Shown here piece by piece: positions 46,139 to 57,097 of a stretch of DNA of 64,000 nt. This DNA is from Prescottella sp. R16 (GTDB lineage: Bacteria; Actinomycetota; Actinomycetes; Mycobacteriales; Mycobacteriaceae), in the NCBI RefSeq assembly GCF_030656875.1, contig NZ_CP130943.1, forward strand, positions 4,216,001-4,280,000. The letters are read 5' to 3'. The first letter of the stretch is position 1. The number at the start of each line of letters is the position of its first letter. The position numbers and the translations under genes are program-made. Below the pieces are notes generated by a model. That model saw only the letters and a program-made list of their open reading frames with translations, was not told where the DNA came from and ran no database searches.

Positions 46139-46195
46139 TGTGGCCGAATGTCACATGCGTTCAGTCCAACTGAACCGATGTGACATTCGGCCACA
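46139..46195. repeat. Dispersed long palindrome, copy 3 (bidirectional terminator candidate)
   Basis: Perfect 18-bp outer arms (46139-46156 and 46178-46195, TGTGGCCGAATGTCACAT) with an inner imperfect pair TTCAGT/ACTGAA. It is the same family as copies 1 and 2. It lies in the 78-base convergent junction between the Gly/Ser peptide gene and an SDR gene. Confidence 0.9.
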
Positions 46196-46211
46196 GGAAC
46201 CGAGTCGATGT

Positions 46212-47000
46212 TCAGTCCACCTGCGGCGCCCACTGGACGCCGTTGATGTGCCCGCCACCGTCGACGAACAGCGTGTTGCCGGTGACGTACCGGGAGTCGT
46301 CGCTCGCCAGGAACACCGCGACCGGGCCGATATCGTCGAGCGGATCACCGATGCGGCCCATCGGGTTCGCCTCCGCCATCGACGCGGCCATGGCCGGATT
46401 CGCCTCCTTGACCCGCCGATACGCTTCGCTCTGCGCGCCGGGACAGATGACGTTGCAGCACACCTGCCGCGGCGCCCACTCCCGGGCGGCGGTGCGCGTG
46501 AGGGTGCGCAGCGCCTCCTTCGCGGCGTTGTAGTGCACCGAGTACATGTGCGCGTTCACACCGTTCAGCGAGCACAGGTTGATCACCCGACCGGTGCCGT
46601 GCTTCGCGAGTTCCGGCAGTGCCCGCTGCATCGCCCAGAACGCGGCCATCACCGCCATGTCGAAGCCGCCCAGCATCTGTTCGTCGGTGATGTTCTCCAA
46701 CCGAGCGAAACCTGAACTGCGCCAGGCATTGTTGACCAGGACGTCGAGCCGACCGAATCGCTCCACAGCCTGATCGACCATGTTGTGGACCTGGGCCTTG
46801 TCGGTGATGTCGGTACGCACGAAGTGGGCGTCGACACCCCACTCGTCCCGCAGCCACTGCACCGTGGACGTTCCGGCCGCCTCGTCGATCTCGGCCACCA
46901 GCACCGACGCACCCTCCCGGGCGAGAGCACCCGCGATACCACGACCGATTCCCATTCCCGCGCCGGTCACAACTGCCGCGCGGCCATCCATTTTGCCCAC
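46212..47000 (-). CDS. SDR-family oxidoreductase
   Basis: A 262-aa short-chain dehydrogenase with VTGAGMGIGRGIA (about 12-24), NNAWRSSGFARL, the catalytic region INLCSLNGVNAHMYSVHYNAAK and C-terminal YVTGNTLFVDGGGH. The classical Ser sits in LCSLNG and the YxxxK is YNAAK. GTG 47000 (MGKMDGR) is chosen for the GAGAGAGA stretch ten bases upstream and the typical SDR start; ATG 46988 is the alternative. It stands between two hairpins and is probably monocistronic. Confidence 0.9.
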   Translation of the reverse strand: MGKMDGRAAVVTGAGMGIGRGIAGALAREGASVLVAEIDEAAGTSTVQWLRDEWGVDAHFVRTDITDKAQVHNMVDQAVERFGRLDVLVNNAWRSSGFARLENITDEQMLGGFDMAVMAAFWAMQRALPELAKHGTGRVINLCSLNGVNAHMYSVHYNAAKEALRTLTRTAAREWAPRQVCCNVICPGAQSEAYRRVKEANPAMAASMAEANPMGRIGDPLDDIGPVAVFLASDDSRYVTGNTLFVDGGGHINGVQWAPQVD

Positions 47001-47022
47001 TACTGGTCTCTCTCTCGTGTTG

Positions 47023-47073
47023 AGCTGAAGGGACCCTTCGTGCGCCTGGAGCGTACGAAGGGTCCCTTCAGCT
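47023..47073 (-). terminator. Very long stem terminator
   Basis: 19-bp perfect arms (47023-47041 with 47055-47073, containing GAAGGGACCCTTC) extended by four further pairs including one G-U, closing a CTGGA loop. It lies 20 bases past the thioesterase stop on the minus strand and ends that operon. No U-run follows. Confidence 0.7.
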
Positions 47074-47092
47074 GGTGAACGGAACGAAACAC

Positions 47093-47743
47093 CTACCGCG
47101 GGCGCGGAACTCCGGCTTCGATGAAGAGTCCTTCGACGGAGACGCACACTTCGCCTGCGGCATTGCGGATTTCACCGACGGTGTGGATTTTACGGCCGTC
47201 GACGGAGGTCTGCCTGCCGGTGATGGTGAGTTCCTCGAACAGGGGCGTGGGCCGGTGGTAGCGCGTGTTGAGCTGCGCGGTCATACCGGATTTGCCGCCC
47301 CAGGCGTTGGCGACGCCGAGGACGTGGTCGAGGAGCATCGAGGAAACACCGCCGTGGACGCATCCGGGGGGTCCCTGGTACGGCAGGGTGAGGGTGACGA
47401 CGCCGCGGACGGTGCCGTCTTCGAGGCCTTCGAGGACGATCGGCGGGGCGATCGCGTTCTCGGGCCCGGTGATCGGGTCGTGCCGGGTGACGCCCTCGCC
47501 GGACCACATGTCGATCATGCGGTCGGCGACAGCGGGGGCGTGATCCTCGAGGTGCGCGACGATGCTGTCGAGTTCCTCGGTGACACGGTCCAGGTTGGCG
47601 TTGCTGCGGTCGGTGCGCAGCAACGCGTCGACGAGCCGGCGGGCCGCGGCGGTGGCGCGGTCGACGGGGGCGTCCTGCGGCGGCGACGTGAGCACGGTGC
47701 CGTTCGGATGTGAATGCTTGGTGGGGTGGTCCCCGGTCTCCAT
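47093..47743 (-). CDS. PaaI-type hotdog acyl-CoA thioesterase
   Basis: A 216-aa protein with an N-terminal helical part and a hotdog thioesterase domain: PYQGPPGCVHGGVSSMLLDH (HGG motif, with the catalytic Asp likely in LLDHVLG), TAQLNTRYHRPTPLFEELTI and GEIRNAAGEVCVSVEGLFIE. It hydrolyses a CoA thioester and may relieve CoA sequestration during side-chain degradation. The ATG overlaps the hydratase stop by one base (TGATG). It is the last gene of the operon and is followed by a long hairpin. Confidence 0.9.
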   Translation of the reverse strand: METGDHPTKHSHPNGTVLTSPPQDAPVDRATAAARRLVDALLRTDRSNANLDRVTEELDSIVAHLEDHAPAVADRMIDMWSGEGVTRHDPITGPENAIAPPIVLEGLEDGTVRGVVTLTLPYQGPPGCVHGGVSSMLLDHVLGVANAWGGKSGMTAQLNTRYHRPTPLFEELTITGRQTSVDGRKIHTVGEIRNAAGEVCVSVEGLFIEAGVPRPR

Positions 47744-48615
47744 CACGAGCGGACCTCCATCGTGGCGTGGGTGAGCACCGGCTGGCCGTCGCGCTCGGGG
47801 CACGTGGCGAGCAGGGTGAGGGTGTCGCCGTCCTGCCAGACGGACGTCTCGATGGTCTCGCCCGGGTAGATCGAGCCGGCGAAACGCACCGAGAAGTTCT
47901 GCACGCGGGACGGATCGCCGCCGAGGATGCCGTCGACGACGGCCTTGCACACGACGCCGTACGACGCGAGCCCGTGCAGGATGGGGCGGTCGAAACCGGC
48001 CATCTGCGCGAACGCCGGGTCGGCGTGCAGCGGGTTCATGTCGGCGCTGAGGCGGTACACGAGGGCCTGCGCGGTGCCGGTCTTCGAGACCAGCACCTTG
48101 TCGGCGGCCCGCTCCGGGACCGCGTTGACGGCGTCCGGTCCGGCCTCGCCGCCGAAGCCGCCCTCGCCGCGCGCCCAGATCTGCATCTCGGTGGTCCACA
48201 ACGGATTTCCGTCGTGGTCGGTGGCGGCCTGCTCGAGCACGATCATCGCGGCCTTGCCCTTGTCCCACACGTTCGCGACGCGGGACGCCACCAGCGCCGA
48301 GCCCGACGTCGGGATGGGGGCGTGCAGCGTCAGCGACTGGCCGGCGTGCAGGATCTTGCGCAGGTCGATGTCGATGCCGGGCATGTTCATCCCGGCCGGC
48401 TTCAGCGTGCCGGCGGAGATGCCCTGGCCGGCGACCATCGCGAACGTGGGCAGGACCTTGAGGTTCTTCTCGTACACCCAGCCGAGTTCGGCGGGGTCGA
48501 GCGAGTCCACCCCGGCGCCGAGGCCCAGGTGGTAGAGCAGGACGTCACGCTCGGTCCAGGCGGCCTCGCGCACGGTCGGCTCGGCCGCCAACGCGGCCGT
48601 CACATCAATAGGCAT
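47743..48615 (-). CDS. Steroid enoyl-CoA hydratase ChsH3/Hsd4B-like
   Basis: A 290-aa double-hotdog hydratase. N-terminal [13 protein letters not shown] and TERDVLLYHLGLGAGVD, GIDIDLRKILHAGQSLTLHA, then the MaoC catalytic segment YRLSADMNPLHADPAFAQMAG and RPILHGLASYG closely match mycobacterial Hsd4B/ChsH3 (Rv3538, 286 aa), which hydrates side-chain enoyl-CoAs of cholesterol. Its start overlaps the stop of the SCP-x thiolase (TAATG). A second, divergent family member is at 31566-32384. Confidence 0.92.
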   Translation of the reverse strand: MPIDVTAALAAEPTVREAAWTERDVLLYHLGLGAGVDSLDPAELGWVYEKNLKVLPTFAMVAGQGISAGTLKPAGMNMPGIDIDLRKILHAGQSLTLHAPIPTSGSALVASRVANVWDKGKAAMIVLEQAATDHDGNPLWTTEMQIWARGEGGFGGEAGPDAVNAVPERAADKVLVSKTGTAQALVYRLSADMNPLHADPAFAQMAGFDRPILHGLASYGVVCKAVVDGILGGDPSRVQNFSVRFAGSIYPGETIETSVWQDGDTLTLLATCPERDGQPVLTHATMEVRS

Positions 48616-49820
48616 TACGACTCCTCAGAAATGGTCCCGGCACGGTACAGCGTGACGACGCACGCCCCACCGAGACCCAGATTGTGTTGCAGGGCAACCG
48701 AAGCACCCTCGACCTGGCGGGCACCGGCCCGACCGCGCAGCTGCCACGTCAGCTCCGCGCACTGTGCCAGGCCGGTGGCGCCGAGTGGATGCCCCTTCGA
48801 GATGAGACCACCGGACGGGTTGACGACCCAGCGCCCGCCGTACGTGGTGGCACCCGATTCGACGAGCTTGCCGCCGTCGCCGGGCGCGCACAATCCGAGA
48901 CCCTCGTACGTGATGATCTCGTTGATCGCGAAGCAGTCGTGCAGTTCGATGACGTCGACGTCGTCGATCGTCAGCCCGGACTGCGCGAACACCTGCTCGG
49001 CGGCCGCCCGCGTCATGGGGGCCCCGACGACGTCGATCATCGACTTGTCGGCGAACGCCTCGTCGGTGTCGGTGGTCAGTGCCTGCGCGACGATCTCGAC
49101 CGCACGGTCCTCGAGACCGTGCTCGCGCACGAACTTCTCGCTGACGACGATCGCCGCACCGGCACCGTCGGACGTGGGTGAACACTGCGAGCGGGTGAGC
49201 GGGGCGTGGATCATCTTGTCACCCAACACCTGTTCGAGGGTGTATTCGTCCTGGAACTGGGCGTACGGGTTGTTCACCGAATGCCTGTGGTTCTTCACCG
49301 CGACGGCCGCGATCTGCTCGACGGTGGTGCCGTAGCGCTCCATGTGCTCGAGCGCCGCATTGCCGAACAGCTGCGCGGTCATCGGGCCCGCACCCCAACC
49401 GAACGTCGAGGTCATCACCTTCAACTGTTCGTCGAGGGTGGTGACCTTCGGCATCTCCCCGGTGCCGGTCAGCGTCGTCTTCGTCATCTTCTCGAAGCCG
49501 ACCGCCAGGGCGCAGTCCACGAACCCTGCCTGGACCCATTCACGGGCCGTGAGCAGGGCCGTGGACCCCGTCGCACAGTTGTTGTCGACGTTGACGATCG
49601 GGATCCCGGTCAGACCCGTCTCGTACAACGCCCGCTGCCCCGCCGTGGACGCACCGAACACGCAGCCGGCGGCGGCACGCTGCACCTGCGAGTAGTCGAC
49701 GCCGGCGTCCGCGAGCGCCTTGCCCACGGCCTCGGTGACCATGTCCGGGTACTCCCAGTCACGGGACTCGATCTTCTCGAACTTGGTCATGCCGACGCCG
49801 ACGACGAAGGTGCGGTTCAT
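48615..49820 (-). CDS. SCP-x type lipid-transfer thiolase (Ltp-like)
   Basis: A 401-aa thiolase-fold protein: [29 protein letters not shown] with the probable nucleophile Cys, [38 protein letters not shown] and [20 protein letters not shown] with the catalytic His. The set matches SCP-x thiolases, including the Ltp1/Ltp3/Ltp4 group used for steroid side chains. It may thiolytically cleave a branched-chain 3-keto steroid CoA. It starts 13 bases after the fused acyl-CoA dehydrogenase and overlaps the hydratase gene. Confidence 0.9.
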   Translation of the reverse strand: MNRTFVVGVGMTKFEKIESRDWEYPDMVTEAVGKALADAGVDYSQVQRAAAGCVFGASTAGQRALYETGLTGIPIVNVDNNCATGSTALLTAREWVQAGFVDCALAVGFEKMTKTTLTGTGEMPKVTTLDEQLKVMTSTFGWGAGPMTAQLFGNAALEHMERYGTTVEQIAAVAVKNHRHSVNNPYAQFQDEYTLEQVLGDKMIHAPLTRSQCSPTSDGAGAAIVVSEKFVREHGLEDRAVEIVAQALTTDTDEAFADKSMIDVVGAPMTRAAAEQVFAQSGLTIDDVDVIELHDCFAINEIITYEGLGLCAPGDGGKLVESGATTYGGRWVVNPSGGLISKGHPLGATGLAQCAELTWQLRGRAGARQVEGASVALQHNLGLGGACVVTLYRAGTISEES

Positions 49821-49833
49821 GGGGCTGCAGTGC

Positions 49834-52026
49834 CTACTTTCCGGGTTCGGGATCGCGCGGCAGACCGAGGATCCGCTCGCCGATGATGTTCAACTGAACA
49901 TTCGTCGTACCACCCGCGATCGACATGCACTGCGAATTGAGGAACATCTGCGTGGCCGACTTGTTGTGCTGTCCGCCGAGCAGCGACGCCGGTCCCGCCC
50001 AGTCCATTGCCACTTCCCACACCTGCTGAATGTGTTCGACACCCAGCAGTTTCGCGATCGACGACTCCGCGCCCGGCTGTGCACCGGACAGCGATCGCAT
50101 CGTGGTCCGCAGACCCATCAGGCCGCCGGACTGCGCGTCGCACAGCACCTTGCCCAGAACGGTCATTTGTTCGTCGTCGAGGCCACCGGGCAGCGTGTCG
50201 GCGAGGGTGAGCAGCGCCTCGCCGCCCGAACCGAGGGACGAGTCGTGCGACAGCGACACCCGCTCGTTCGCGAGCGTGGTGCGGGCCAGCTTCCAGCCGT
50301 CACCGGGCTCGGCGACCAGGCAGTCGTCCGGCACGAACATGTTGTCGATGAACACCTCGTTGAACAGGGCCTCACCGGTGATCTCGCGCAGCGGCCGGAT
50401 GTCGAGGCCCTCGGAGTTCTTGATGTCGATCAGGAAGTACGACAGACCCTTGTGCTTGGGCACGTCGGCGTCGGTGCGGGCCAGGCAGATGCCCCAGTCG
50501 GCCTCGCGGGCCATCGACGTCCACACCTTCTGGCCGTTGAGCCGCCAACCACCCTCGACCTTGGTGGCCTTGGTGGACAGGCCCGCCAGGTCGGAACCGG
50601 CACCAGGCTCCGAGAACAGCTGGCACCACGTGATGTCGCCGCGCAGCGACCCGGGCAGGAAACGCTCCGTCTGCTCGGCATTGCCGTGCGCGATGAGCGT
50701 CGGCACCACCCAGTTTCCGATGATCATGTCGTGCGGAACGAGCGCAGCGCTGCGCAGCTCTTCGGCGATGACGAGCTGCGTGACGGCATCGGCACCCTTG
50801 CCCCACGGCGCGGGCAGGTGCGGGGACGTGTAGCCCTTCTCCGCCAGGTACGCCTTGCGCTCGGCGCCGTCGAGCGCCGTCGCGGGCTCGAGCTCGGCAC
50901 GGATGTCGGCGCGGATCTGCTCGGCCTCCGCCGGCAGTTCGATGCTGAGCACGCGACGGGCACCGTCGATGGTCAGCTGCGCGACACGCCGCTTCCAGGA
51001 GGCCGTGGAGCCCAACAGGATTCGCAGGGACTGCGCGCGACGCAGGTACAGGTGGGCGTCGTGCTCCCACGTGAAACCGATGCCGCCGAGAACCTGGATG
51101 GCGTCCTTGGTGACCTGGAACGCCGACTCGAGCGCCACCGCACCGGCGACCGCCGCCGCGAGCGACGCCTCGTCCGCGGGCACGTCCTCGCGCAGAGCGC
51201 GGGCCGCGTCCCACGCGGTGACCCGGGCCTGCTCGGTGAGGCTGAGCATGCGGGCAACCTTGTGCTTGACACCCTGGAACTGGCCGATGACCCGGCCGAA
51301 CTGCTGACGCACCCGTGCGTAGTCGGCGGCCGTCGTGGTGGCCCATTCCGCCAGACCCGACGCCTCCGCCGCGAACAGCGTCGCCGCGATGTCGAGGATC
51401 CGCTGCGAATCCAGTGCCAGCACGTCGCCGTCCGCGAGCTCGAGACCGTCGACGGTCACCTCGGCGTTGCGGCGGATCACGTCGTGGCTCGGCAGTTCGG
51501 TGACCGTCAGGCGATCCCGGTCGACAGCGACGAACACCAGGTCGCCCTGATCGTCGCGCGCGGCGAGCAGGAACAGGTCGCCCACCTGGCCGCCGAGCAC
51601 GTAGCTCGACGTACCCGACAGCACGGCCTTGCCCCCGTCACGGGACAGCGTCAGGGTGCCCGGCTGCAGCGCGACGGCACCGAAGACGGAACCGTCGGCC
51701 AGGCCCTCGAGCTCGGCGGTGCGGCCGGCCTCGTGCAGGACGGTCGAGACGACGACCGTCGGCAGGAACGGTCCGGGCACCATCGCGCGGCCGAGTTCCT
51801 CGACGACGATCGCGAGCTCGACGAGCCCGTAGCCGACGCCACCGTGTTCCTCGGGCAGATGCAGGCCCAGCATGCCGAGCTCGGCGAGCGAACCCCAGTA
51901 CGCGGGACGCGCCTCGGTCTTCGCCTCGTCGGCCTCCCGGATCACAGCCGGGGTGGCGTAACGCGCGGCCCAGCCACGCACGGAATCGCGAAGCTCGCGG
52001 TCTTCGTCACTCAAACCAATGGTCAT
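49834..52026 (-). CDS. Fused double acyl-CoA dehydrogenase (FadE34/ChsE3-like)
   Basis: A 730-aa protein built from two acyl-CoA dehydrogenase modules: residues 1-360 ([55 protein letters not shown]) and 370-730 ([58 protein letters not shown]). In M. tuberculosis the 711-aa fused FadE34 (ChsE3) dehydrogenates the five-carbon side chain of cholesterol metabolites; the Rhodococcus cholate cluster has a similar enzyme. The context (KstR-like gene, thiolase, ChsH3-like hydratase) agrees. FadE6- or FadE22-like enzymes also have this architecture, so the specificity is inferred. Confidence 0.9.
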   Translation of the reverse strand: MTIGLSDEDRELRDSVRGWAARYATPAVIREADEAKTEARPAYWGSLAELGMLGLHLPEEHGGVGYGLVELAIVVEELGRAMVPGPFLPTVVVSTVLHEAGRTAELEGLADGSVFGAVALQPGTLTLSRDGGKAVLSGTSSYVLGGQVGDLFLLAARDDQGDLVFVAVDRDRLTVTELPSHDVIRRNAEVTVDGLELADGDVLALDSQRILDIAATLFAAEASGLAEWATTTAADYARVRQQFGRVIGQFQGVKHKVARMLSLTEQARVTAWDAARALREDVPADEASLAAAVAGAVALESAFQVTKDAIQVLGGIGFTWEHDAHLYLRRAQSLRILLGSTASWKRRVAQLTIDGARRVLSIELPAEAEQIRADIRAELEPATALDGAERKAYLAEKGYTSPHLPAPWGKGADAVTQLVIAEELRSAALVPHDMIIGNWVVPTLIAHGNAEQTERFLPGSLRGDITWCQLFSEPGAGSDLAGLSTKATKVEGGWRLNGQKVWTSMAREADWGICLARTDADVPKHKGLSYFLIDIKNSEGLDIRPLREITGEALFNEVFIDNMFVPDDCLVAEPGDGWKLARTTLANERVSLSHDSSLGSGGEALLTLADTLPGGLDDEQMTVLGKVLCDAQSGGLMGLRTTMRSLSGAQPGAESSIAKLLGVEHIQQVWEVAMDWAGPASLLGGQHNKSATQMFLNSQCMSIAGGTTNVQLNIIGERILGLPRDPEPGK

Positions 52027-52058
52027 GAAAAGTCCTCGATATCAGAAGAAGAAGGGCG

Positions 52059-52097
52059 GTGCGCCTTTCGGTGGCGGGTACCACCGAAAAGGCGCAC
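52059..52097 (-). terminator. Hairpin terminator after the steroid thiolase
   Basis: A stem of 16-17 bp (52059-52074 with 52081-52097, one bulged A) closes CGGGTA; on the minus strand it is followed by CCCTTCTTCTTCTG. It lies 15 bases past the thiolase stop and ahead of the fused dehydrogenase, so it may attenuate rather than fully end the transcript. Confidence 0.7.
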
Positions 52098-52112
52098 GGG
52101 TGCCGAAGGCGC

Positions 52113-53375
<1,263 letters not shown>

Positions 53376-53467
53376 TCAACGGTCACCACGGAGTGGCCAT
53401 CCCCACACGCCCGCACTCGACGGCACGGACCGTCCGGTCACCGAGGCCGATCAGCCTCCCGCGAAAC

Positions 53468-53481
53468 TAGAATTCATTTCA
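53468..53481. promoter_or_regulatory. KstR-like box, copy 2
   Basis: TAGAATTCATTTCA, again TnnAATnnATTnnA, 120 bases from copy 1 and 45 bases past the end of the KstR-like gene. The pair suggests repressor control of the thiolase-fadE34-like operon. Confidence 0.5.
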
Positions 53482-53525
53482 ATTTTGCGCGCGTGGGACA
53501 CACACCGAGACCCCCCTGGGGACCG

Positions 53526-54158
53526 TCAGAGGTTCGTCGGCGTCCGCGCATTCGACAGATCCGCCAGCAACAACCGGCACGCGGTGCGCAGATCGGCCTC
53601 GGCGTCCGGCACCGAACTGCGCCCGTTGAGGCACGACTGGATGATCCCGAACCACGTCGACACCAGCAGTCGCACCAGCACCGAATCGTTCTCGGTGACC
53701 TGCTCGAGCCCCGCAGCATCGAACAGCACGTCCCGGAACTGCCGGTCGACGCGTGCCACGTCGGGGATCGTGGTGACCTTGGCGGTGCTCGTCGCCTGGA
53801 TCATCGCGGTCGCGAGCAGTGGCTGCCGCATCAGCGACCGCGTGGCCCGCAGCAGCGTCTCGAAGATCTCGTCCTGTGGCGTGGCCGCCGGCTGGGCACG
53901 CCGCGCGAACCCCTCCCCCATCCGGTCGATCTGGTCGACCATGACCGCGACGAACAGGTGCGTCTTCGACGGGAAATAGCGATAGAGGGTACCGATCGCG
54001 ACACCCGCGAGCTTCGCGACCTCGTGCATCTGTACCCGCTCGAGTTCCTTCTCGGTCCCCAGCTGCGCCGCGGCCGCGAGCATGCGCGCGAACCGTGCCC
54101 GCTGCTCGGCCGACGTCGGTTCGGCCGCGTCCCGTGCCTCGGCAACTCTCGGCACCAC
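53526..54158 (-). CDS. KstR-like TetR-family steroid regulator
   Basis: A 210-aa TetR protein with the helix-turn-helix VQMHEVAKLAGVAIGTLYRYFPSK, which closely follows KstR (VAVGTLYRYFPSK with an equal lead-in helix). The ligand domain (MRQPLLATAMIQATSTA, LVRLLVSTWFGIIQSCLNGR) is KstR-like too. KstR represses cholesterol genes and binds 3-oxo-steroid CoA thioesters. GTG 54158 has AGGGGA upstream. It is divergent from KstD and upstream of the thiolase operon, which carries two boxes of related sequence; its relatives in bile-acid clusters may sense other steroid CoAs. Confidence 0.9.
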   Translation of the reverse strand: MVPRVAEARDAAEPTSAEQRARFARMLAAAAQLGTEKELERVQMHEVAKLAGVAIGTLYRYFPSKTHLFVAVMVDQIDRMGEGFARRAQPAATPQDEIFETLLRATRSLMRQPLLATAMIQATSTAKVTTIPDVARVDRQFRDVLFDAAGLEQVTENDSVLVRLLVSTWFGIIQSCLNGRSSVPDAEADLRTACRLLLADLSNARTPTNL

Positions 54159-54364
54159 CGATCCCCTACTCTCTGCATCCTTCGATCCCGATCACCGTCG
54201 ATCGGGCGTCGCGCACCGCAACGAGCGCACGCCGACACCCCCACGTCACCGGCACCACGCCGCCTCCGGCGGCACTTTTCCGCTGAGTGGGAGTCCGGCT
54301 GCACCGGAACAAGCACGTGCGATTGCGTCCCATATGGAACCCGAAATCTATGGAGGACACAACC

Positions 54365-55909
54365 ATGACCGACTGGACAACCGAGTGCGACGTCGTCGTC
54401 GTCGGCTCCGGTGGCGGCGCGCTGACCGGCGCGTACACCGCTGCCGCGCAGGGCCTGAAGACGATCGTGCTGGAGAAGACCGACCTCGTCGGCGGCACCT
54501 CCTCGTACTCGGGCGCGTCCATCTGGCTGCCCGGCACCCAGGTCCAGGAGCGGGCCGGTCTGCAGGACTCCACCGAGAACGCACGCACCTACCTGCGCGC
54601 CCTGCTCGGCGACGCCGAGACCGCACGCCAGGACGCGTACGTCGACACCGCCCCGATCGTCGTCGAGTTCCTCGAACGCAACCCGCACATCGAGTTCCAG
54701 TACCGCGCGTTCCCCGACTACTACAAGGCCGAGGGCCGGATGGACGCCGGACGCTCCATCAACCCCCTCGACCTCGATCCCGCCGACATCGGCGACCTGG
54801 CCCCCATCGTGCGCCCCGAACTGGACCAGGACCGCACCGGGCAGACCCACGCTCCCGGCAAGCTGATCGGCGGACGCGCCCTCATCGGCCGCCTCCTGGC
54901 CGCGTTCACGGGCACCGGCAACGCCGAACTGCGCACCCGCACCGACATGACCGACCTGGTGATCGAGGACGGCCGCGTCGTCGGTGTCGTCGCCGACACG
55001 AAGGACGGCCAGGTCCGGATCAAGGCGAACCGTGGCGTGCTGCTGGCCGCCGGTGGCATCGAGGCCAACCCGGAGATGCGTGCCGATGCCGGCACCCCCG
55101 GCGAGGCCGCCTGGAGCATGGGCCCGTTCGGCGCCAACACCGGGGCCCCGATCGCGGCCGGTATCGCCGCAGGCGCAGCCACTGCCCTGATGGATCAGGC
55201 GTGGTTCTGCCCCGGTGTCGCCCAGCCCGACGGCTCGGCGGCGTTCATGGTCGGTGTCCGCGGCGGCATCCTCGTCGACCAGAAGGGCGAGCGATACCTC
55301 AACGAGTCGCTGCCGTACGACCGGTTCGGTCGCGCGATGGACGCCCACGACCGGGCGACCGGTGACAACCGCACACTGCCGTCGTACATGATCTTCGATT
55401 CGCGGGAGAAGGGCGGCCTGCCCGCGATCTCGCTGCCGAACACCCCGCCCGCGACACTGCTCGACGCCGGTGTGTGGGCGGTGGCCGACACCCTCGACGA
55501 ACTGGCCTCGAAGATCGGTGTCCCCGCCGACGCCCTGCGCGCGACGGTCGAACAGTTCAACGACTACGCCGAGCGCGGCGTCGACGAGCAGTTCCACCGC
55601 GGCGAGGACCCGTACGACGCGTTCTTCTGCCCGCCCAACGGCGGCCCCAACAACGCGCTGACCGCGATCGAGACCGGCCCGTTCTACGCCGCGAAGATCG
55701 TGCTCAGCGACCTGGGCACCAAGGGCGGCCTGGTCACCGACGTCGACGCCCGCGTCCTGACCGCCGACGGCACCCCGATCGCGGGCCTGTACGCGGCCGG
55801 CAACACCAGTGCGTCGGTCAGCGGCAAGGTGTACCCGGGACCGGGTGTTCCGCTCGGCACGGCGATGGTGTTCGGCTACCGCGCCGTCGCCCACATGCTG
55901 GCGAACTGA
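54365..55909 (+). CDS. kstD: 3-Ketosteroid delta1-dehydrogenase
   Basis: A 514-aa FAD flavoprotein of the KstD group that introduces the 1,2 double bond of 3-ketosteroids. It has the N-terminal FAD motif VVVGSGGGALTGAYTAA (11-27) and EKTDLVGGTSSYSGASIW (38-55), a Tyr-rich active-site region (EFQYRAFPDYY) and the C-terminal SGKVYPGPGVPLGTAMVFGY with catalytic Tyr at about 490. GGAGGACAC precedes ATG 54365. It is divergent from the KstR-like regulator, 206 bases apart. Rhodococci carry several KstD paralogues; which one this is cannot be decided. Confidence 0.92.
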   Translation: MTDWTTECDVVVVGSGGGALTGAYTAAAQGLKTIVLEKTDLVGGTSSYSGASIWLPGTQVQERAGLQDSTENARTYLRALLGDAETARQDAYVDTAPIVVEFLERNPHIEFQYRAFPDYYKAEGRMDAGRSINPLDLDPADIGDLAPIVRPELDQDRTGQTHAPGKLIGGRALIGRLLAAFTGTGNAELRTRTDMTDLVIEDGRVVGVVADTKDGQVRIKANRGVLLAAGGIEANPEMRADAGTPGEAAWSMGPFGANTGAPIAAGIAAGAATALMDQAWFCPGVAQPDGSAAFMVGVRGGILVDQKGERYLNESLPYDRFGRAMDAHDRATGDNRTLPSYMIFDSREKGGLPAISLPNTPPATLLDAGVWAVADTLDELASKIGVPADALRATVEQFNDYAERGVDEQFHRGEDPYDAFFCPPNGGPNNALTAIETGPFYAAKIVLSDLGTKGGLVTDVDARVLTADGTPIAGLYAAGNTSASVSGKVYPGPGVPLGTAMVFGYRAVAHMLAN

Positions 55910-55930
55910 TCGCCCCGGCCGGGGACGACC

Positions 55931-57097
55931 TCAGACGAGGTTGTCCTCGACCGGCAGCCCGAACGCGCCCCGCCCGTACAGGGAGAGGGCGCGTTCGGCG
56001 TCGTTGGCGACGTGCACGCTGCCCGCGTGTGCGTCCCGCCACGCCCGCTCGATCGGGTTGCCGCGGCCCAGCGAGTTGCCGCCGGCGGTCTTGAACAGCA
56101 GGTCGATGGCCTCGAGGGCCCGTTCGGCGGCCCGGACCTGGTCCCGGCGCACCCGCAGCCGCATGCTCATCGGCAGCGGCTCCCCGGCCTGCGCCAGCTC
56201 GTACAGTTCCCGGATGTTGCGGTCCATCTGCAGTATCGCGGCATCGATCTCCGACGACGCCCGCGCGACCGCGACCTGCGCGAACTGGTCCTCCGCGAAC
56301 CGTCCGCCACCGAGGCTGAGTCGCACCCGGTCCCGCATCGCCGACAGGTACTGCTCGTAACAGCCGGCGACCGTCCCGACGACCGGTGCCGCGACCGTGC
56401 TGGTGAAGATCGCCGCGAACGGCAGCTTGAACAACGGCCCTGCGTTGACCTTGTGCCCGGGCGCCCGCAGCTGCGCCACCTCGTAGTTGCGGATGGTCCG
56501 GTACTCGGGCACGAACGCCCTCTGCACCGTGATCTCGTTGCTCGCCGTGCCCCGCAGACCGACGACGTCCCACACGTCGTTGATCCGGTAGTCGGTGCGC
56601 GGCACCATCACCGTCACGAAGTCGACGGGGCGCCCCTCGGCCCCGACGACGAGACCACCGAGCAGCGCCCATGCCGCGTGATCGCAGCCCGACGAGAACC
56701 GCCACGTCCCGGTCAGTTCGTAGCCGCCGTCGACCGGTACGAGTTCCCCGACCGGCGCGTACGCCGACGACACGAGCACCGAGGTGTCCTGCCCCCACAC
56801 CTCGTCCTGCACGCGCACGTCGAACAACCCCAGATGCCACGGGTGCACGCCGAGCACGGCCGTCACCCATCCGGTCGATCCGCACACCCCCGAGATCGCA
56901 CGGACCACCTCGTAGAACTCGACCGGATTCGATTCGAACCCGCCGTAGCGGGCCGGCTGGAGCATCCGGAACACTCCGGCCGCGCTCAGGTCCTGGATGG
57001 TCTGGTCGGAGACCCGACGGGAATCGTCGACGGTCTGTGCACGTTCGGCGATGGCGGGCAGCAGTTCGCGGACCGACTTCAGAACCTCGCGGGCCAT
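55931..57097 (-). CDS. HsaA-like flavin-dependent monooxygenase (acyl-CoA dehydrogenase fold)
   Basis: A 388-aa protein of the HsaA / hydroxylase-type acyl-CoA dehydrogenase group: SDQTIQDLSAAGVFRMLQPA, YELTGTWRFSSGCDHAAWAL, VVGLRGTASNEITVQRAFVP and GGNSLGRGNPIERAWRDAHA. It matches HsaA in length and domain order (HsaA hydroxylates 3-HSA with a separate reductase HsaB). A true HsaA-type gene also begins at the right edge, so this is a paralogue, convergent with KstD and divergent from KshA. No reductase gene is nearby. ATG 57097 has GAGGAGA upstream. The substrate could be a different phenolic steroid. Confidence 0.88.
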   Translation of the reverse strand: MAREVLKSVRELLPAIAERAQTVDDSRRVSDQTIQDLSAAGVFRMLQPARYGGFESNPVEFYEVVRAISGVCGSTGWVTAVLGVHPWHLGLFDVRVQDEVWGQDTSVLVSSAYAPVGELVPVDGGYELTGTWRFSSGCDHAAWALLGGLVVGAEGRPVDFVTVMVPRTDYRINDVWDVVGLRGTASNEITVQRAFVPEYRTIRNYEVAQLRAPGHKVNAGPLFKLPFAAIFTSTVAAPVVGTVAGCYEQYLSAMRDRVRLSLGGGRFAEDQFAQVAVARASSEIDAAILQMDRNIRELYELAQAGEPLPMSMRLRVRRDQVRAAERALEAIDLLFKTAGGNSLGRGNPIERAWRDAHAGSVHVANDAERALSLYGRGAFGLPVEDNLV

